Origin: Notolepis coatsorum
Taxonomy: Eukaryota; Chordata; Actinopteri; Aulopiformes; Paralepididae
DNA: 64,000 nucleotides
Direction of reading: 5' to 3'
NCBI GenBank assembly: GCA_963971535.1
Contig: OZ020594.1
Location: 117,649,127-117,713,126, forward strand
In this document: piece after piece, positions 35,344 to 48,060 of the stretch
Position numbering within the stretch: position 1 is the stretch's first letter
Layout: each line of letters starts with the position of its first letter
Translations under genes and position numbers: made by a program
Notes under the pieces: model-generated
What the model saw: the letters and a program-made list of their open reading frames with translations, nothing else
Database searches by the model: none
What the model was told of the DNA's origin: nothing

Positions 35344-35570
35344 ACCAGTGCAGACTGAGTGGACTGACTGTCACTCAAAGTGCTTATGGGCGGAGCCAGG
35401 CCATAACAGCCTGAAATCTTGAGGCTGAAAAATGATGGTTTTTGAGTACTTGATTAGAAATATAAAACAATGCATTTTTTGGAAAAAAACCTTACAAATG
35501 TCTTCAATAGACTAACAGGAATTGTGTAAAGTTGCCCAAATAGTGCTAGGAATAGCAGTACATAGCCCCT

Positions 35571-36475
35571 TTAACACATTCCTTGCCAGCCATTGTACCC
35601 ATCAAAGTACCCTCTCTGCCAGCGCTATAAGTCTATGGAGTGGCTCACCTTCTTTGCAGGGCTATAACTTTTTTAATTGTATTGCTATATTGACATTCAT
35701 ATTTTTTCATTCATACATTCATACAAAAATACCTTCTAGAATATAAGTATGTTTTTATCGTTTTCTGCAGTAATTCCTAGAACGTGAGTTATAGGCCTAA
35801 ACGCATATATAGATTATCGATTGGCGTTTCTTCCCTATACACGCTATATTAAAAAATTCAACTGTATATGATCGGTATACGTTATGCTTCATCATGCGTT
35901 AAGGAAAGGGGGGGGGGGGTCGTTTATAATTCCCCGATCATCAGTAAATGCTTTATGTAGGTTGGGTGATATATTGATCAGATCGGTTTGCTCACAAGGA
36001 AACTCACAATCGGGTTGAAAATAATGTTATATTCCTCTTACCGTGGGTCAAAGAGACTGGCGGTGAAAGATCCCAAGTATACGACGCCGATCGCCTAGGT
36101 CCATTTCCGGTTTGTATGTCGTCATAAACGCCGAAATCATATAGATTATTAAGTTTAGAAAGCGATCCATTATGTACATTGTGTCTGTCGGGAGTCCTGC
36201 AACGATATGTGACGGCCGGATGAATTTAATCAACGCACATCAGCCATATCCTGTAGGCGAGTGTAACTCGCCCGACCATCCACCAGGCGGCGGTATTGAG
36301 CCGTCGTTGCCGTCACCTATAGGGTCCAGCTGCAGCGTTGCGGGTATATATGAATTATGAATGCGATGGCGAAAAAATTTAATATTGATCTCAAAATCGC
36401 TGGAAAGCGTTATTGGCAGAATGCGCATGGCAGCCAATATCGCTGTAAAGCGTTTTTTGGCGCAGAAAGTGTTAA
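35571..36475. mobile_element. TTAA-flanked piggyBac-like element, copy 3
   Basis: TTAA at 35571-35574 and 36472-36475. Ends CACATTCCTTGCCAGCC and (inverted) CACTTTCTGCGCC have the same pattern as the copies at 24711 and 55653. No transposase. Contains an 11-12-base G run near 35908 and the word ATAGGGTCCAGCTGCAGCG at 36319. Confidence 0.6.
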
Positions 36476-36609
36476 GCTACGTCATCCCCCACTAAGAGTC
36501 ACAGGAGATGTAGTAAATACAGTCCTTCCATGTAGGCTAGAACGCCATGAATTATGACTCATAGCTATAAGCTATTCTCCCTCTTGTGTGTGTGTGTGTC
36601 TTTATGCAG

Positions 36610-36695
36610 ATCTTTATCCAGTTTTAAAGCACCTTGGCTTTGTTATGAATGCACTTCCTTGTAGTTATCCTACAGAGAAAAGAAAATGCACTTGA
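36610..36695 (+). CDS. Candidate terminal coding exon (hypothetical)
   Basis: Begins after CTTGTGTGTGTGTGTGTCTTTATGCAG. In the phase left by the donor at 28451 it reads DLYPVLKHLGFVMNALPCSY then PTEKRKCT and a TGA at 36693-36695. A 3'UTR-like stretch follows, with AATAAA at 36794-36799. Joined to 28307-28451 the product is 64 residues from the ATG. Weak point: this exon lies between the two ends of the candidate 24-kb nest (30103-54489), so either the exon pairing or the single-nest reading is wrong, or the transposon carries host sequence. Confidence 0.35.
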
Positions 36696-36793
36696 CTTTA
36701 ATGCACATTTTGTTGTATGCAAAGAGAAAATGTTTAAATTGTACAATCTTTCAGCAGTCAGTCTGGAATTAATGTATGCATTCAAAAGTGCTG

Positions 36794-36799
36794 AATAAA
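36794..36799 (+). terminator. Polyadenylation signal AATAAA
   Basis: AATAAA about 100 bp after the candidate stop codon, in CTGAATAAATG. Confidence 0.4.
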
Positions 36800-36900
36800 T
36801 GTTTTATGGACCCATAATAGTGATTATTAATATTATTTAAGTTAAGTTTAGCCATAATCATGTCTTTTGCCATAATCAGGTAGCTGAACAAAAAAATATA

Positions 36901-36901
36901 C

Positions 36902-36940
<39 letters not shown>
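36901..36940. repeat. (TA)n microsatellite
   Basis: About 40 bp of TA at the 3' end of the L1-like element that follows. Confidence 0.9.
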
Positions 36941-36941
<1 letters not shown>

Positions 36942-39450
36942 CTGTAGATATTTATATATATATAATATATAGGCTGTAGATATTTCTTGATAAATCACAT
37001 CGAGATATGTAAGAAACCAAACTTTCCGGCAAATTTTTTCCGGTTGAAACCAGCGTGATGCGATCAGCTTTTTAGCTACTGTGATACCCGATAAAACCAA
37101 TCTCTTTAACTGTGGATTTACTGCAAACTCAAAAACATCATTCAATAGTAATACAGAGGGGTGTACTGGTATATTCCAAGATACGAGTTTTGATAATTGT
37201 TGGGTCACATCTTTCCAGAATGCCTTAACTGGTGGGCAGTCCCAATACATGTGCATAAATGTCCCTTCGTCTCCATTTGTACATTGGGAGCATTTGGAGT
37301 CTTGTTTAAGACCCATTCTGTTCAGTCTTATAGGAGTCAAGTATGTCCTGTGAATATAGTTAAGATTGATTTGTTGATGGTCCGGGTTCCTTGATGTAAG
37401 TCGGACATTTGCCCATGCTATATTGTGCTAAAGGCTCTAATGATAGATCAAATAGTCCGGGACTAAGAGGGCAACCCTGTCTGGCTGAGCGTGATACCGG
37501 AAAGATTTTGGAGATTAATGTACCTGTTGTAATCATGGCCGATGGGTCTTTGTATAATACTTTAATCATATCAATGAATCCTTTTCCTAACCCCATCCTT
37601 TCTAATACTGCCCATAGATACGACCATTCCAGCCTGTCAAAGGCTTTCATAGCATCCAGGGACAGCATCGCCTTAGGTATGGTGTCGTCCTTGTCTGCAT
37701 CTAGTACGTGCAGTATTCGTCTTATTTTATCAGTGATCAGGCGACCTCTTATGAAGCCAGTTTGGTCCGGATGAACTAAAGACGTCATATGCTTTTGTAA
37801 TCTGATGGCTAATACCTTAGAGTACAGTTTGACATCGGTTCAGAGGAGGCTTAAGGGTCTGTAACTACCGCACTCGGTGGGGTCTTTGTCTTTTTTGAGA
37901 AGGACTGTTATGAGTGCAATATTGTCGTTTTTATGGAAGTTCCCCTCCTTGACTGAGTATAAGATCATATTTAGTAATAAGGGTCCAATTATGTCCCAAC
38001 AAGAAAGGTACATTTCTGGTGGGATACCGTCTCTTCCAGGAGCCTTACCACTTTGCATTTCGGATATGGCCTTCTTGAGTTCCTCTAGTGTGATCGGTGT
38101 TTCTAACTGTTTAGCGTCATCCTCTGAAAGTTTAGGGAGAATAATTTGATTAAGATATGTGTCCATTTTGTTTTGATCAAAGGTCGTTTCTGATTTATAT
38201 AAGTCGGAGTAGAATTCTTTGAATGTATCGTTTATTATTTTGGGGTCTGTTTCAAGTACTTGTTGTGCTCTAATGGTAGTTATATCTGCACATTTTGCAT
38301 TAATTCTTAATCGCATGGCTAATAGGTGACTAGGTTTAGAACCTTGGGAGTACTGCTGTTGTCTTGTGCTGCGTATTTGTATTTCCGATTGTTGTCTGTA
38401 TATGGCATTGATCTCTATTTTTAGTACGTTAACTTGATTTTCTAGTCTAGTTGAGTTGTTGTATTTTAAAGAATTAAATAACGTTGAGTAAAGCGTTTCC
38501 AGTTCAGACAGTTTTGTGCATTGATTCTTGCGCATTTTGGAGGAAAAGCTATCAGTGAAATCCTTGATCATTCCCTTTACCGACATCCATATTATTCTGG
38601 GGTCTTGCACCGAGTTTGCATTCTCCCGTAGGAATACTATAAGAGCTTCTTTGAGTTGTGTAATGAATTCCTTGTTATTAAGCAGCATCGAATTAAAACG
38701 CCATCTTGGGGCTCGGGAAGATAGTATACCAAATGTTCCTTTTAGGAGTAAATAACAGTGATCTGATAGTGCATTGGGTATCATTTCCACTTCATATTTA
38801 TCAAATAGTCTCGGGGATGCAAAGACATAATCTATTCTGGATAATGTGTTATGTCTCGCCGATCGACAAGAGTACTTTCGGGTCGTGGGATTAAGTGAAC
38901 GCCATAAATCATTTACACCTGTAATCTTCGACCAATCCTTTAATGCTTTAGATGAATTCTTTTGTTCGCTGGAAAAGGCGAGGTAAGATTTGTCCATCCT
39001 TGGATTCCAAATGGCATTAAAATCTGCACCTATTATAAATGAGTAATCGGGAAGGTTTAACATTGCATTGGTTAGTGTAGTGAAGAAACCCTCTTCGTAC
39101 AAATTTGGGGCATATACCGCTGCCAACGCTATTTTCCTGTTATTGTGTACAATCCTAGCTATAGTTATACGCCCATCTGCATCCGACCATACTCCCTTTA
39201 ATTCAATATTTAACTTACGTCTAACGACTATGGCTACACCTCGAGTTCTCGTACCAAAAGAAGAGTGACTAATATTATGATATGTGTTATCCGCTAACGT
39301 ATCTGTCTTCCTCTAAAATGTGCGTTTCGCTTAGTAGAGCCACGTCCACATGTTCTTTTTTCATCAGTGTGAGCACGCTTTTGCGTTTGTGTTGTTTATT
39401 TATCCCACCAGTGTTCCATATCATTATATTCAAACTAGCCATAATCTATA
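36941..39450 (-). pseudogene. L1/Tx1-like LINE with a deleted RT core
   Basis: Minus-strand ORF2. The start ATG at 39442 gives MASLNIMIWNTGGINKQ; a frame break follows near 39300. Frame 37840-39126 (428 codons) holds endonuclease motifs ADFN (residues 34-37), SRIDYVFA (about 96) and SDH (121-123), then MQSGKAPGRDGIPPE and YRPLSLL. A further frame (37360-37788) has FIRGR, motif A MLSLDAMKAFDRLEWSY and motif B ARQGCPLSP. It then jumps after GKCPTYIKEP to the C-terminal domain (36903-37340: CSQCTNGDEGTFMHMYWDCP). The YADD box and several hundred codons are missing, so this copy is dead. Same family as 43020-43500 and 58820-61745. Confidence 0.82.
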
Positions 39451-39515
39451 CATGTTTTTGTGTAGTTTTTGGTAATGCTTCTGGAGTGCGAAGCTACAAT
39501 AGATGTACATCCAAT

Positions 39516-42110
39516 TGAATGAATGAATGAATGAAAACTTTATTTAACAGATTGCAGAATGGGTACAATACAGTACGGCTCAATACATACAATTGTTAAG
39601 GGGATGCAGACCTGAGAAAGACGTTTGTCTTGTTTCCATCAGGGTCCCCCATTTTCAATTCATATAGACATTTATGACATACACAACATACATGACATTT
39701 ATGGCATAGGGACATATAGATATTTAGTACTGATACATTTGTGACATAAGCGGTATTCAAATATACAGTACTGTTACCCCTAGATCCTGACAGAGTATAT
39801 ACATATGGGGAGGGGACTGTACATTTGGAGGGGGTGGGTGGGTGGGAGGGAAATATACATACGGCGGGGAGGGAATATATACATGCAGTGGGGAGGAGAC
39901 TGTCTATTAGGAGGTGGTGGGGGTTTTGGGCATTTACGGTGGCCAGTTTCGAATTGCAGCCTCCCGTAGGTGCTCTTTAAGAGCGGTTTTGAATGTGGGC
40001 AGGGATTCACATTCCTTTACAGCTTTGGGTAGGGCGTTCCACATTGTTGTGGCATAATTGCGAAACGTGTTTAGTCCCTTGTTTGAGCTGAATCTGGGTT
40101 TAACATGATTTGTTGAGCTTCCTCTGGTGTAGTGGTTGTGGTATTCACTGACCTTTGGGAAGTATTTTGACATGTACAGTACATGGGCACCCCGGTCGTA
40201 TAGTGTATCTTGTAGACCAGGCCCATTGCAAGTTGCTGTACTCTGTCGTCTACTCTAAGCCATGGTTAGGTTGTCAAAGTGGGCAGGGGTGAGGTGGGTT
40301 CTGGGGTTCAGGTCAAGTAGTAGTCTGACCAGTTTGTTTTGTGATGTTTGTAATTTTGTTTTAAGCGCCTTTGAGGTGCTTTGGTACCATGAGGTGCACG
40401 CATAGTCATAGTACCCTTGAATGAGTGCTCCTGCCAGAGTCTTCAGGGTATTCTTGTTTACCAGAGAGGAGATCCGGTACAAGAATCTAGTTCGTTGGTT
40501 GACTTTTTTTATTACATTGGATGCCATTTTGTCACAGGAAAGATTTGCCTCTAGGATGGAACCCAGGTAGGTAATTTCGTCTTTCCTTGTGACAATATTG
40601 TCACCCACTGTAACTGAGAATCCGTCGGTCTTGCTGAGTTTGTTATTTGAACCGAAGAGAATGGACTCTGTTTTGCCCATGTGTAATGATAGTTTGTTAT
40701 CAGCGAGCCATATGCAGATTTTGCCTAGTTCCATGCTGAGGGTTTTTTCAACCTGCAATTTGTTCTTGTCAGAGACCAGCAGGGCTGAGTCGTCCGCAAA
40801 CAGGAACAAGTTGCAGTCACAGGCTGACGACATGTCATTTGCATAAATTAGGAAGAGTAGCGGTCCTAGTATGCTTCCTTGTGGAACACCACAGCTCACT
40901 GTGAGGGGGGGGGTAGAGTACCGTTTACCTCTACCATCTGTTCTCTCCCCTCCAGGTAGGATTGCATCCAGCTCACTGATAAGCTATCAAAACCAATTGC
41001 TTTTAGCTTGTCCATTAGAATGGAGTGATTGACAGTGTCGAAGGCCTTTTGTAGGTCCAGCATGACCATGCCGCAGTATTTGCCCGCGTCCACCTCTTGT
41101 TTGATGTGGTCGTTCAAATAGAGGAGGCTGTATGTCATGTATGTCATATATGTCCAGATGAATTGAAAATGGGGGACCCTGATGTAAACAAGACGAAAGT
41201 CTTTCTCTGGTCTGCATCCCCTTAACAATTGTGTGTATTGAGCTGTACTGTATTGTACCCATTCTGCAATCTGTTAATAAAGTTTTCAATCAATCAATCA
41301 ATCAATCAATCATGTGTCAGTGGAGTGGGACGTTCTGAAGCCAGATTGGAATTCGTAGATTAGATTTTTTTCCGCCAGGTACTTTTCGACCTGTTCGTAG
41401 ACTATTTTCTCCATGACTTTCGAGATGGAGGTAAGAATAGAAACAGGGCGGTAGTTGCCTGGGTCTAATTTGCTGCCCTTTTTGTGCAGAGGGGTCACTC
41501 TCGCAATTTTGAAGTCCTTGGGGACGTGCCCCTGTTTTATAGAGAGCTTTATTATGTGTGTGATGACTGGGGTGATGGCGGCTGCTGCGTCTCTGAGGAA
41601 TTTGGAGGGGATGTTGTCATGGCCAGTGGCCTTGTTAGGTTGGAGGGCGCTAAATTTTTTGAGTATCTCATCGGTTGTTACCATTTCAAGTTTGAAGTCG
41701 TCTTTGTGGACCCCTAGGTTTTTGTAGTATGCTACTATGTGTTCTACCCCATAATGCCCTGAGTGGGAGGGTAGTTTGTTTACCAGTGTTGTGGCTATGT
41801 TTGTGAAGAAGATGTTTAAGTAATTGGCTACATCCAGCTTGTCTGTGATGAACGTGTTGTCCGTCTTTATGTTTATGTTTGAGAATCTGGTTTTAAGTTT
41901 TTTACTGCAGCCTAGTTGATTATTGAGTAATTTCCAAAGTTCGCAGGGTTTGTTTTTGTTTTCCTCAGTTTTGTCGTTGATGAAATTTCTTTTTGCGGTT
42001 CTGATCATGGTGTTTACGTCATTTCTTAGTCTGTTTCTTTGGATTTTTAGTTCAACCACGTGGGCTTGGAGTTCACTGTTTGAGCTTTTGGAAAGCTTTG
42101 TCTGACTTTT
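39516..42110 (-). pseudogene. Longest copy of the recurrent LINE
   Basis: Minus strand; the same LINE as at 4133-4440 and 13901-14680. From 5' to 3': 41310-42059 (RNFINDKTEENKNKP, LQPNKATGHDNIPSKF, NYRPVSILTSISKVMEKIVY, QSGFRTSHSTDT); 40896-41150 (motif A MLDLQKAFDTVNHS); 40255-40899 (motif B GVPQGSILGPLL and catalytic LFADDSALLVS); 39934-40173 (C terminus); 3'UTR and (CATT)n tail to 39516. Breaks: an antisense LINE tail at 41152-41312, and a frameshift at a 10-G run (40904-40913) before motif B. 5'-truncated near 42110. Jockey superfamily; clade not assigned. Confidence 0.88.
41152..41312 (+). mobile_element. LINE 3' end inserted antisense in its own family
   Basis: GAATTGAAAATGGGGGACCC to AATAAAGTTTTCAATCAATC with (CAAT)n, about 160 bp, opposite in direction to the host LINE. 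It splits HSTDT from the next RT codons (CTCCTCTATTTGAACGACC on the minus strand). Confidence 0.9.
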
Positions 42111-43019
42111 ATGAGTTATTTATTGAGGTCCCGTTGAGAGCCGAGCTTAAAAACATATATATATACAAATAAAAATCCCCTTTTTTCCCCTCTCCCAGAG
42201 AGCCGTACAGGCCTGTGTTCCATAAACACATCCTCCGCGTATGACTCCCTCCCTTAGGCCACCGGATTGCCCAAACTGAGCTTTGTAATCCTAATCTTCC
42301 TATGCTAATTGCCATAGGATCTAACATTTTCATTCTAATTCAATAGAATGTCGCTTTTGGTCTTGCGCCTTCCCTTACTGTAATGAAATATTATGAAAAA
42401 TGAAAAAAAGGAATAATACACTTTCATCGATATATTCATTTGAACCGTCTACTAACTTATGTAGGAAACATCAGAAAAAGGAAAAGATTGTAGAGAAACA
42501 CTAACACCTTAATATGAAGAACAATGGGAAAGAACAATGTAAGATAAAAAAGAAAAAAAGGAGTGAGAGCTAAAATAAAACTCAACGTGGAGAAACCACT
42601 AGAACAGAATTGAATAAATAGATAAAAGAGAAAAACAGAGACTTTTAGAGCTACAATGTGCCAATCTCTACATCAGTGGAGTGATTATTTAGATTATTAG
42701 AATAACCTTGTTGTGCTCATACGTTTAGGTGTGGTTGATTTTTTTTTAAAGCCTTATTAAGGCCTGATTAAACTTCAGTCAATTGATCATATGCTTATAC
42801 ACACCGGATGTTAATGTTAGAGTTGCAGGCCTTCGTTGTAATGGTGCATTATATTCTAGAAGGTTGTAGAATACACTAGTATATACTAACAGACTGCTGT
42901 TATGTTCCAGAATGATCTTCCTACCCAGGGTTCATGACTACTAGTATTTTCGGGATATTTCTTAGTGACCCAGAGCAGTCGAGCGATGAGCCCAGAATAT
43001 TCCAGATTGTTCTTAGTGA
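42111..43019. other. Unassigned sequence between LINEs
   Basis: AT-rich with A-rich runs (42370-42650). Possibly the 5' region of a LINE. No RT motif or terminal repeat found. Confidence 0.3.
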
Positions 43020-43500
43020 AAAATGTGCCGGAAAGTTTGGTTTCTTACATATCTCGATGTGATTTATCAAGAAATATCTACAGCAAGAATTCTGGGTCTC
43101 AATGAATCCAAAATGTCAATGTGGTTAGAAGTGGTGGAGAGAATAAAAGCTAGCTTATAATGGTAGTGTCTGGTTAGGAGCGAGGGATAATGGAGGTACT
43201 ATCCAAGGAGGGGTCCGGGAGGGGGGGGTTCGAGCTGGAGCATATGTGTGTAGGGTTTTAGATAACAGGTATTAGGGGTATATCCTGTATAAGACATTGG
43301 TATAATTGGTAATTTCGTTGGATATACACTGTATACGGTAAAATATTATTATATATTTTTTTTGCTTTCTGTTTCTGCGCTTGCATGTCATTTTAGCCAT
43401 CTTAATTGTTAGTTTCATTATGCATTGTGTGTTGAGTACTGACTTTTAATAATTTAGTTTTGCAATAATAAAAAAAAAAAAAATAATAATAATAATATAT
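43020..43500 (+). pseudogene. L1/Tx1-like LINE 3' fragment
   Basis: Plus strand: GCCGGAAAGTTTGGTTTCTT, ATATCTCGATGTGATTTATC, then AATATCTACAGCAAGAATTC and a 3'UTR (TATTAGGGGTATATCCTGTA). It gives the unbroken version of the site where the composite element inserted at 59880/61068. Confidence 0.75.
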
Positions 43501-43984
43501 AGGCCTAGTGATGCACATTAACATTCGCCGAAATGCTTGATTGTGATTGGTCAATAGCGCTCGTCAGAGGTCCGTTATTACTCGATAACGGACCTCTGCC
43601 GAGCAATAATGACCGCTGTGCGCAGCTGTTCGCAATCAAGCCCACTGACATCAGTGCAATCAGACACTGCCGGCTGCCGGGGAAGCTGCCGGCGATGACA
43701 GGGCGGAGCGACAGAACAGAACTGCGTCTGCATTTGAACTCGTCTTGTTGATGGTGTAAAATGAAGTATATTGTTAGTAAGTTAGCCATGTAATAAGCGG
43801 GATAATGTATAGCTATACTCTGTCATTGTCGCAAAATAATTGACCTTCACTACGTTTAAAGAACACCTCGGCGAGGCGCCTCGGTATTCTAAACTCCGTG
43901 TCGGTCAATTATTTTGCGACAATGACCTCGTTGATGATGATACATTATCCCTTACATATTTTTTATCAACTTTTTCTCCCCATT
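43501..43984. repeat. Fold-back-rich sequence, probable DNA transposon end
   Basis: A hairpin AGAGGTCCGTTAT / ATAACGGACCTCT (43567-43598). A larger inverted repeat has GTCATTGTCGCAAAATAATT (about 43823) facing its complement (about 43905-43925), with GGATAATGTAT/ATACATTATCC further out. No coding frame. Confidence 0.5.
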
Positions 43985-44111
43985 TCTTTCTATTTTTCTC
44001 CCGTCCCCAATTTCGCATTGTCCAATTCTACCCTCCCCTGTCTCGAACGCTGTTAGGCCATGCCTCCCACAAGCCGGCTGCAATGTGGACGAAGCCTTGC
44101 ATCACATGTCC
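43985..44111 (-). mobile_element. 3' part of a SINE split by an hAT-like element
   Basis: Contains the inverse of GACATGTGATGCAAGGCTTC and GGGAGGCATGGCC. The tRNA-related head of the same SINE lies beyond the insertion at 49399-49730. Confidence 0.65.
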
Positions 44112-44751
44112 CAGGGCTCTACGCTAACCTTTTTCACTAGGGGCACAGGTGCTCCTAAATGAGAAAATTTAGGAGCACACAAAGAAATTTAGGAGCACCC
44201 AAAAATATTTAGGAGCACAGTGAAAATATGTCAAGTAACAGAGTTTTTTTTATTTTTTTCAAAAATAAATGTATATTTGTACTGTGCGTGCATGTGCAAA
44301 CGGGACACATCTGTGCAATAGCACATACCACCAAAGTCACTGGCCCACTGTGTGCGTGTCATCTGCGTGTGCAAACGGGAATGGGACAGACATTTGAACT
44401 ATTAATTAAGTGATTAATGCCTACTATGGCAAAGTTGTAGCCAACAACTAGGCCTAATAAGAAAGGCAGTGATATTGAACAAAAAGGAGACACTGGCTTT
44501 ACAACCAGGGCCATCAGTAGTAGGGTTGGGTATCGTTTGGATTTGACCGATTCCGATTCTCCTTATCGATTCCTGTTCTAAACGATTCTCGATTCCGATT
44601 CTTTGAGGTGCAGGTCAAAACAGGTCACAGCTTATTTCGCAGGAGAACATTTATTTGAAAAATCCTTTTTTTCCATATTATTCACATAATATATATTGTA
44701 AAATATATATATATATATTTTACATACACTGTAAACTGAAAAGGCACACGT

Positions 44752-44850
44752 GTGGGCTGTACGTAAACTTTTTTTGCACATAGCACTGGTGCTACAGAGG
44801 TTGATAGTTTTGTAGCACAGGCCAAAATCTTGTAGCACAAGTATAAAACG
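44752..44850 (+). repeat. Stranded CAGGGCT-type element fragment
   Basis: GGGCTGTACGTAAACTTTTT, then CACTGGTGCTACAGAGGTTG. Close copy of 2345-2445. Confidence 0.6.
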
Positions 44851-44931
44851 TGTTATATTTGTAACAGTCACAAATGTGCCTATTGTATTTGTGTTATTTA
44901 GTTGCAGTGCCATGTTTGGCTGTCATTTAGT

Positions 44932-45748
44932 TAGGGCTGTCAGTTTATCGCGTTAATTAGATTAATTAATTACACAGCAAATAATCGCGTTATGAAAATT
45001 AACTCAAAATTAATTACAATTTTTTTTTTTTTTTTTTATAATAATATTTTTTTTGTATCTCATTCATTCCATAAGCATGTAGAATACACATTTACAGATT
45101 TTTTTTAATATGGTCCATTTGCATGTTCTTGGTATCTGATTCTAGGGACATCTATGAATCTCAGGGAATGTATTCCCAGTGTCAGAAATACTGTGGGCTA
45201 GATCCACAAAGAATGGATTGCACGGTGCAAGTTGCACCCTTACTTACAATTCATTATGAATTGAAAATGGGGGACCCTGATGTAAACAAGACGAAAGTCT
45301 TTCTCTGGTCTGCATTCCCTTAACAATTGTGTGTATTGAGCCGTACTGTATTGTACCCATTCTGCAATCTGTTAATAACATTTTCATTCAATCAATCAAT
45401 CTGCGCGGTGATTGATTGAATGAACATTTTATTTTGAGTAAATTGTAATGAACCAAATGAGAATATCAATAAATTTTTTTTTATCTTTGACTGTGAATAA
45501 CACCATGCTCAAATTGACCAGACCTGAAAAATCTAAGCAAATTATTAGATGGAAGATGATTAAACAGAAGGTTTTGTAGATACAGTACTGAATTCTGCCA
45601 TCCGGACACATGCAATTTGAAATATAATTATAGAATATAGAATATGAGGCATAAAATGGTAATGCGATTAAAATGCGATTAATTAGATTAATTAATTACA
45701 AATCCTGTAATTAATTAGATACATTTTTTTAATCGCCTGACAGCACTA
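44932..45748. mobile_element. hAT-like MITE
   Basis: 817 bp, ends TAGGGCTGTCAGTTTATCGC and (inverted) TAGTGCTGTCAGGCGATT. Perfect 8-bp TSD CATTTAGT (44924-44931, 45749-45756). ATTAATTA-rich subterminal regions. Contains a LINE tail at 45247-45400. Confidence 0.92.
45247..45400 (+). mobile_element. 5'-truncated LINE 3' end
   Basis: TATGAATTGAAAATGGGGGA through GTTAATAACATTTTCATTC with an (AATC)n tail. Nested in the MITE at 44932-45748. Confidence 0.88.
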
Positions 45749-45948
45749 CATTTAGTATATCGCCATGTGTTATTATTACTATGATACTCTCATATGCTAT
45801 TTTCAATTAATATCATAAACAACATAAGGAATATTAGCATAATTTTGAGTGGACTGAAGGAATGAGTCAGCGTTAATAGTTTTAAATGCAAATAATTTAT
45901 TGAAACATAGAAGTGGGGTCGGTTGGGACACACACACACACACACAAT

Positions 45949-46078
45949 GGGGGACCCTGATGTAAACAAGACAAACGTCTTTCTCAGGTCTGCATCCCCT
46001 TAACAATTGTGTGTATTGAGCCGTACTGTACTGTACCCATTCTGCAATCTGTTAAATAAAGTTTTCATTCATTCATTC
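45949..46078 (+). mobile_element. 5'-truncated LINE 3' end
   Basis: GGGGGACCCTGATGTAAACA through AATAAAGTTTTCATTCATTC, right after a (CA)n run (45929-45948). Confidence 0.88.
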
Positions 46079-46099
46079 ACACACACTGTTTCAACTCAC

Positions 46100-48060
46100 C
46101 ACCCCCGCATCATATTGTAGTCTAGTCTGTCTTCAAACTTCCACTCCTCTCGAAACTTGTTTATATTTGAATATCAACATTATCTGTCCATCCTCAGTTT
46201 ACTATAATATACTCCTGTCCTGACTAGTGACTTCATCATCTTTCCAAACGCACGCACGCACGCACACACACACACAGGGAAGGGGAGAGAGTGCCCCCCC
46301 ATTTCCCTTTCCCCAGCCCACACTGTGTCTGCTGGCTCTGCCTCTGATCAGGATTAGCTTGTTAGCTTGCTAACGTTGTAGTGATTGTAATGGTACATAA
46401 ACGTTAATTTCGGGCGATGTGCGCATAAAGGAATGGCGACGGTGCAAAGCATGTAGATGCATTTGACCCGTTGCGAGAAGAAAAAAAACACCACGGACTT
46501 ATTTCGGGACGTGTAGGCACCAACCGACCAACGCGCTGCTCTGCTTGCAGAAGGCGCACGGATAGGGCGGATATGACTCGTCGAGTTGTCACAAGAGTTT
46601 TTTCAAAATAAGATTATCATATGCACCTGAACGTTGCTAGCTTTCGGAGCCTAGCTGGAGCTGCGCGTGGGCAGAAATGAGACCCGCTACAGGATTTTCA
46701 AAATAAGAGTATCTATATGAACCGAATCCCTATCGCACCAGTGCTACTGAAGTAAATCCATCCATCGCACAGACCGCTGTTGCTGTAGCACGTGCGATAT
46801 ATATGTCGCACTGGAAACTCTTATAACATTGCAAGTTGGCAGCAGTCTAAAAACAAAGAGCTGCAGCCCAGGTGGGTGTTGAGATATGAAACAAAATAAA
46901 ACAGTCATGTGACAAATAAAATAAAGAGCAGGGAGGCGTCTCCGGCCTTGGCATGTGCCAGCTTGGTTTGCCTCTTGTCATAGTCCACCATACAGTATGT
47001 GTATTTGTGTGTTTGTATGTGTGTGCTCCCCTCTCTCCCCCTGCTCCCCTCTCCCCCTGCTCCCGTCTCTCCCCCTGCTCCAGTCTCTCAAACTTCAATA
47101 ACTGTAAAACTGAAAAGGCACATATGTACATGAAACTCTTAACTTAATAAATTAAGTAAGTAAGATGTGGTTGACCTCACTAAGCTGAGAGATTAGATTC
47201 GATTTTTCAACCTGGTACCAAGATGGGATCAATGTGTTAGCTAAATAGTCCCTTGTAGGGGGGGTGTACTTTGGATTAATTGAATGGATCATAGCCCTGC
47301 AAACACAAAAACAAACATAAGATATACAGTACACAGAAACACCCTGTAACCTCTGTGTCACTCTTATTTGCATTCAACTCACAAGTTCGCTTGGGTCATT
47401 CATTCATCTCATCTATTGACTTGCATCACACAAATGCATTTTTATATATGTATGGCTGTTCTCACTTCTCAGCCTCACAGACTTGCTAGTCAGTGACAGA
47501 CAGTGATAAGACAACGTGAATGTATCTATATTTACATGAAGGAGAGGGAGGGATAGAGAGAGAAATATAGAGAGAGAGGGAGGGAGGGAGCGAGAGAGAG
47601 AGAGAGACATAACGATTAACGTGCCAAAGACAAATCTGTCAATACAGTTAAACCTGAACTGTTACTGTAACGTTAGGTCAGGGGTAGATAACTATTAGTA
47701 GCTACCATGCTAAGTTAGTTAGCTTAACGTTATTCTTATTGCTTACCGAAATGTGGGCGATTCAACATCTGAAAAGGGATGCAGCCTTTTCACCACATAA
47801 GCAGTTACTCTCTGTGGCACTCTGCAACTCGCTCCTTCGACAGCTTTCCCCTTGCTGCCAAAGTGAATGGGGTGTCGCGTTGCGGTTGAAGAAACTACCC
47901 AGCTGGCTGCGGTCGCTGGCTGGTAGCAGCAGCAGCCGGTCCAGGCTGGCTGACGTTAGAATGAGCATCACGCTGCGAGCGTTCAACAACTATGAACAGA
48001 TTTGACACCGTTTTAGCAATTGGTAGTCTATAACTTTAGCTAGTTTGCTGTATGTTAAGA
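46100..48060. other. Interior of the hAT element, no transposase seen
   Basis: About 2 kb without a convincing coding frame. Contains CA-rich and GA-rich simple sequence (46250-46275, 47540-47607). The catalytic transposase exon expected between the BED exon and the left end is absent or too decayed to see. Confidence 0.5.
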
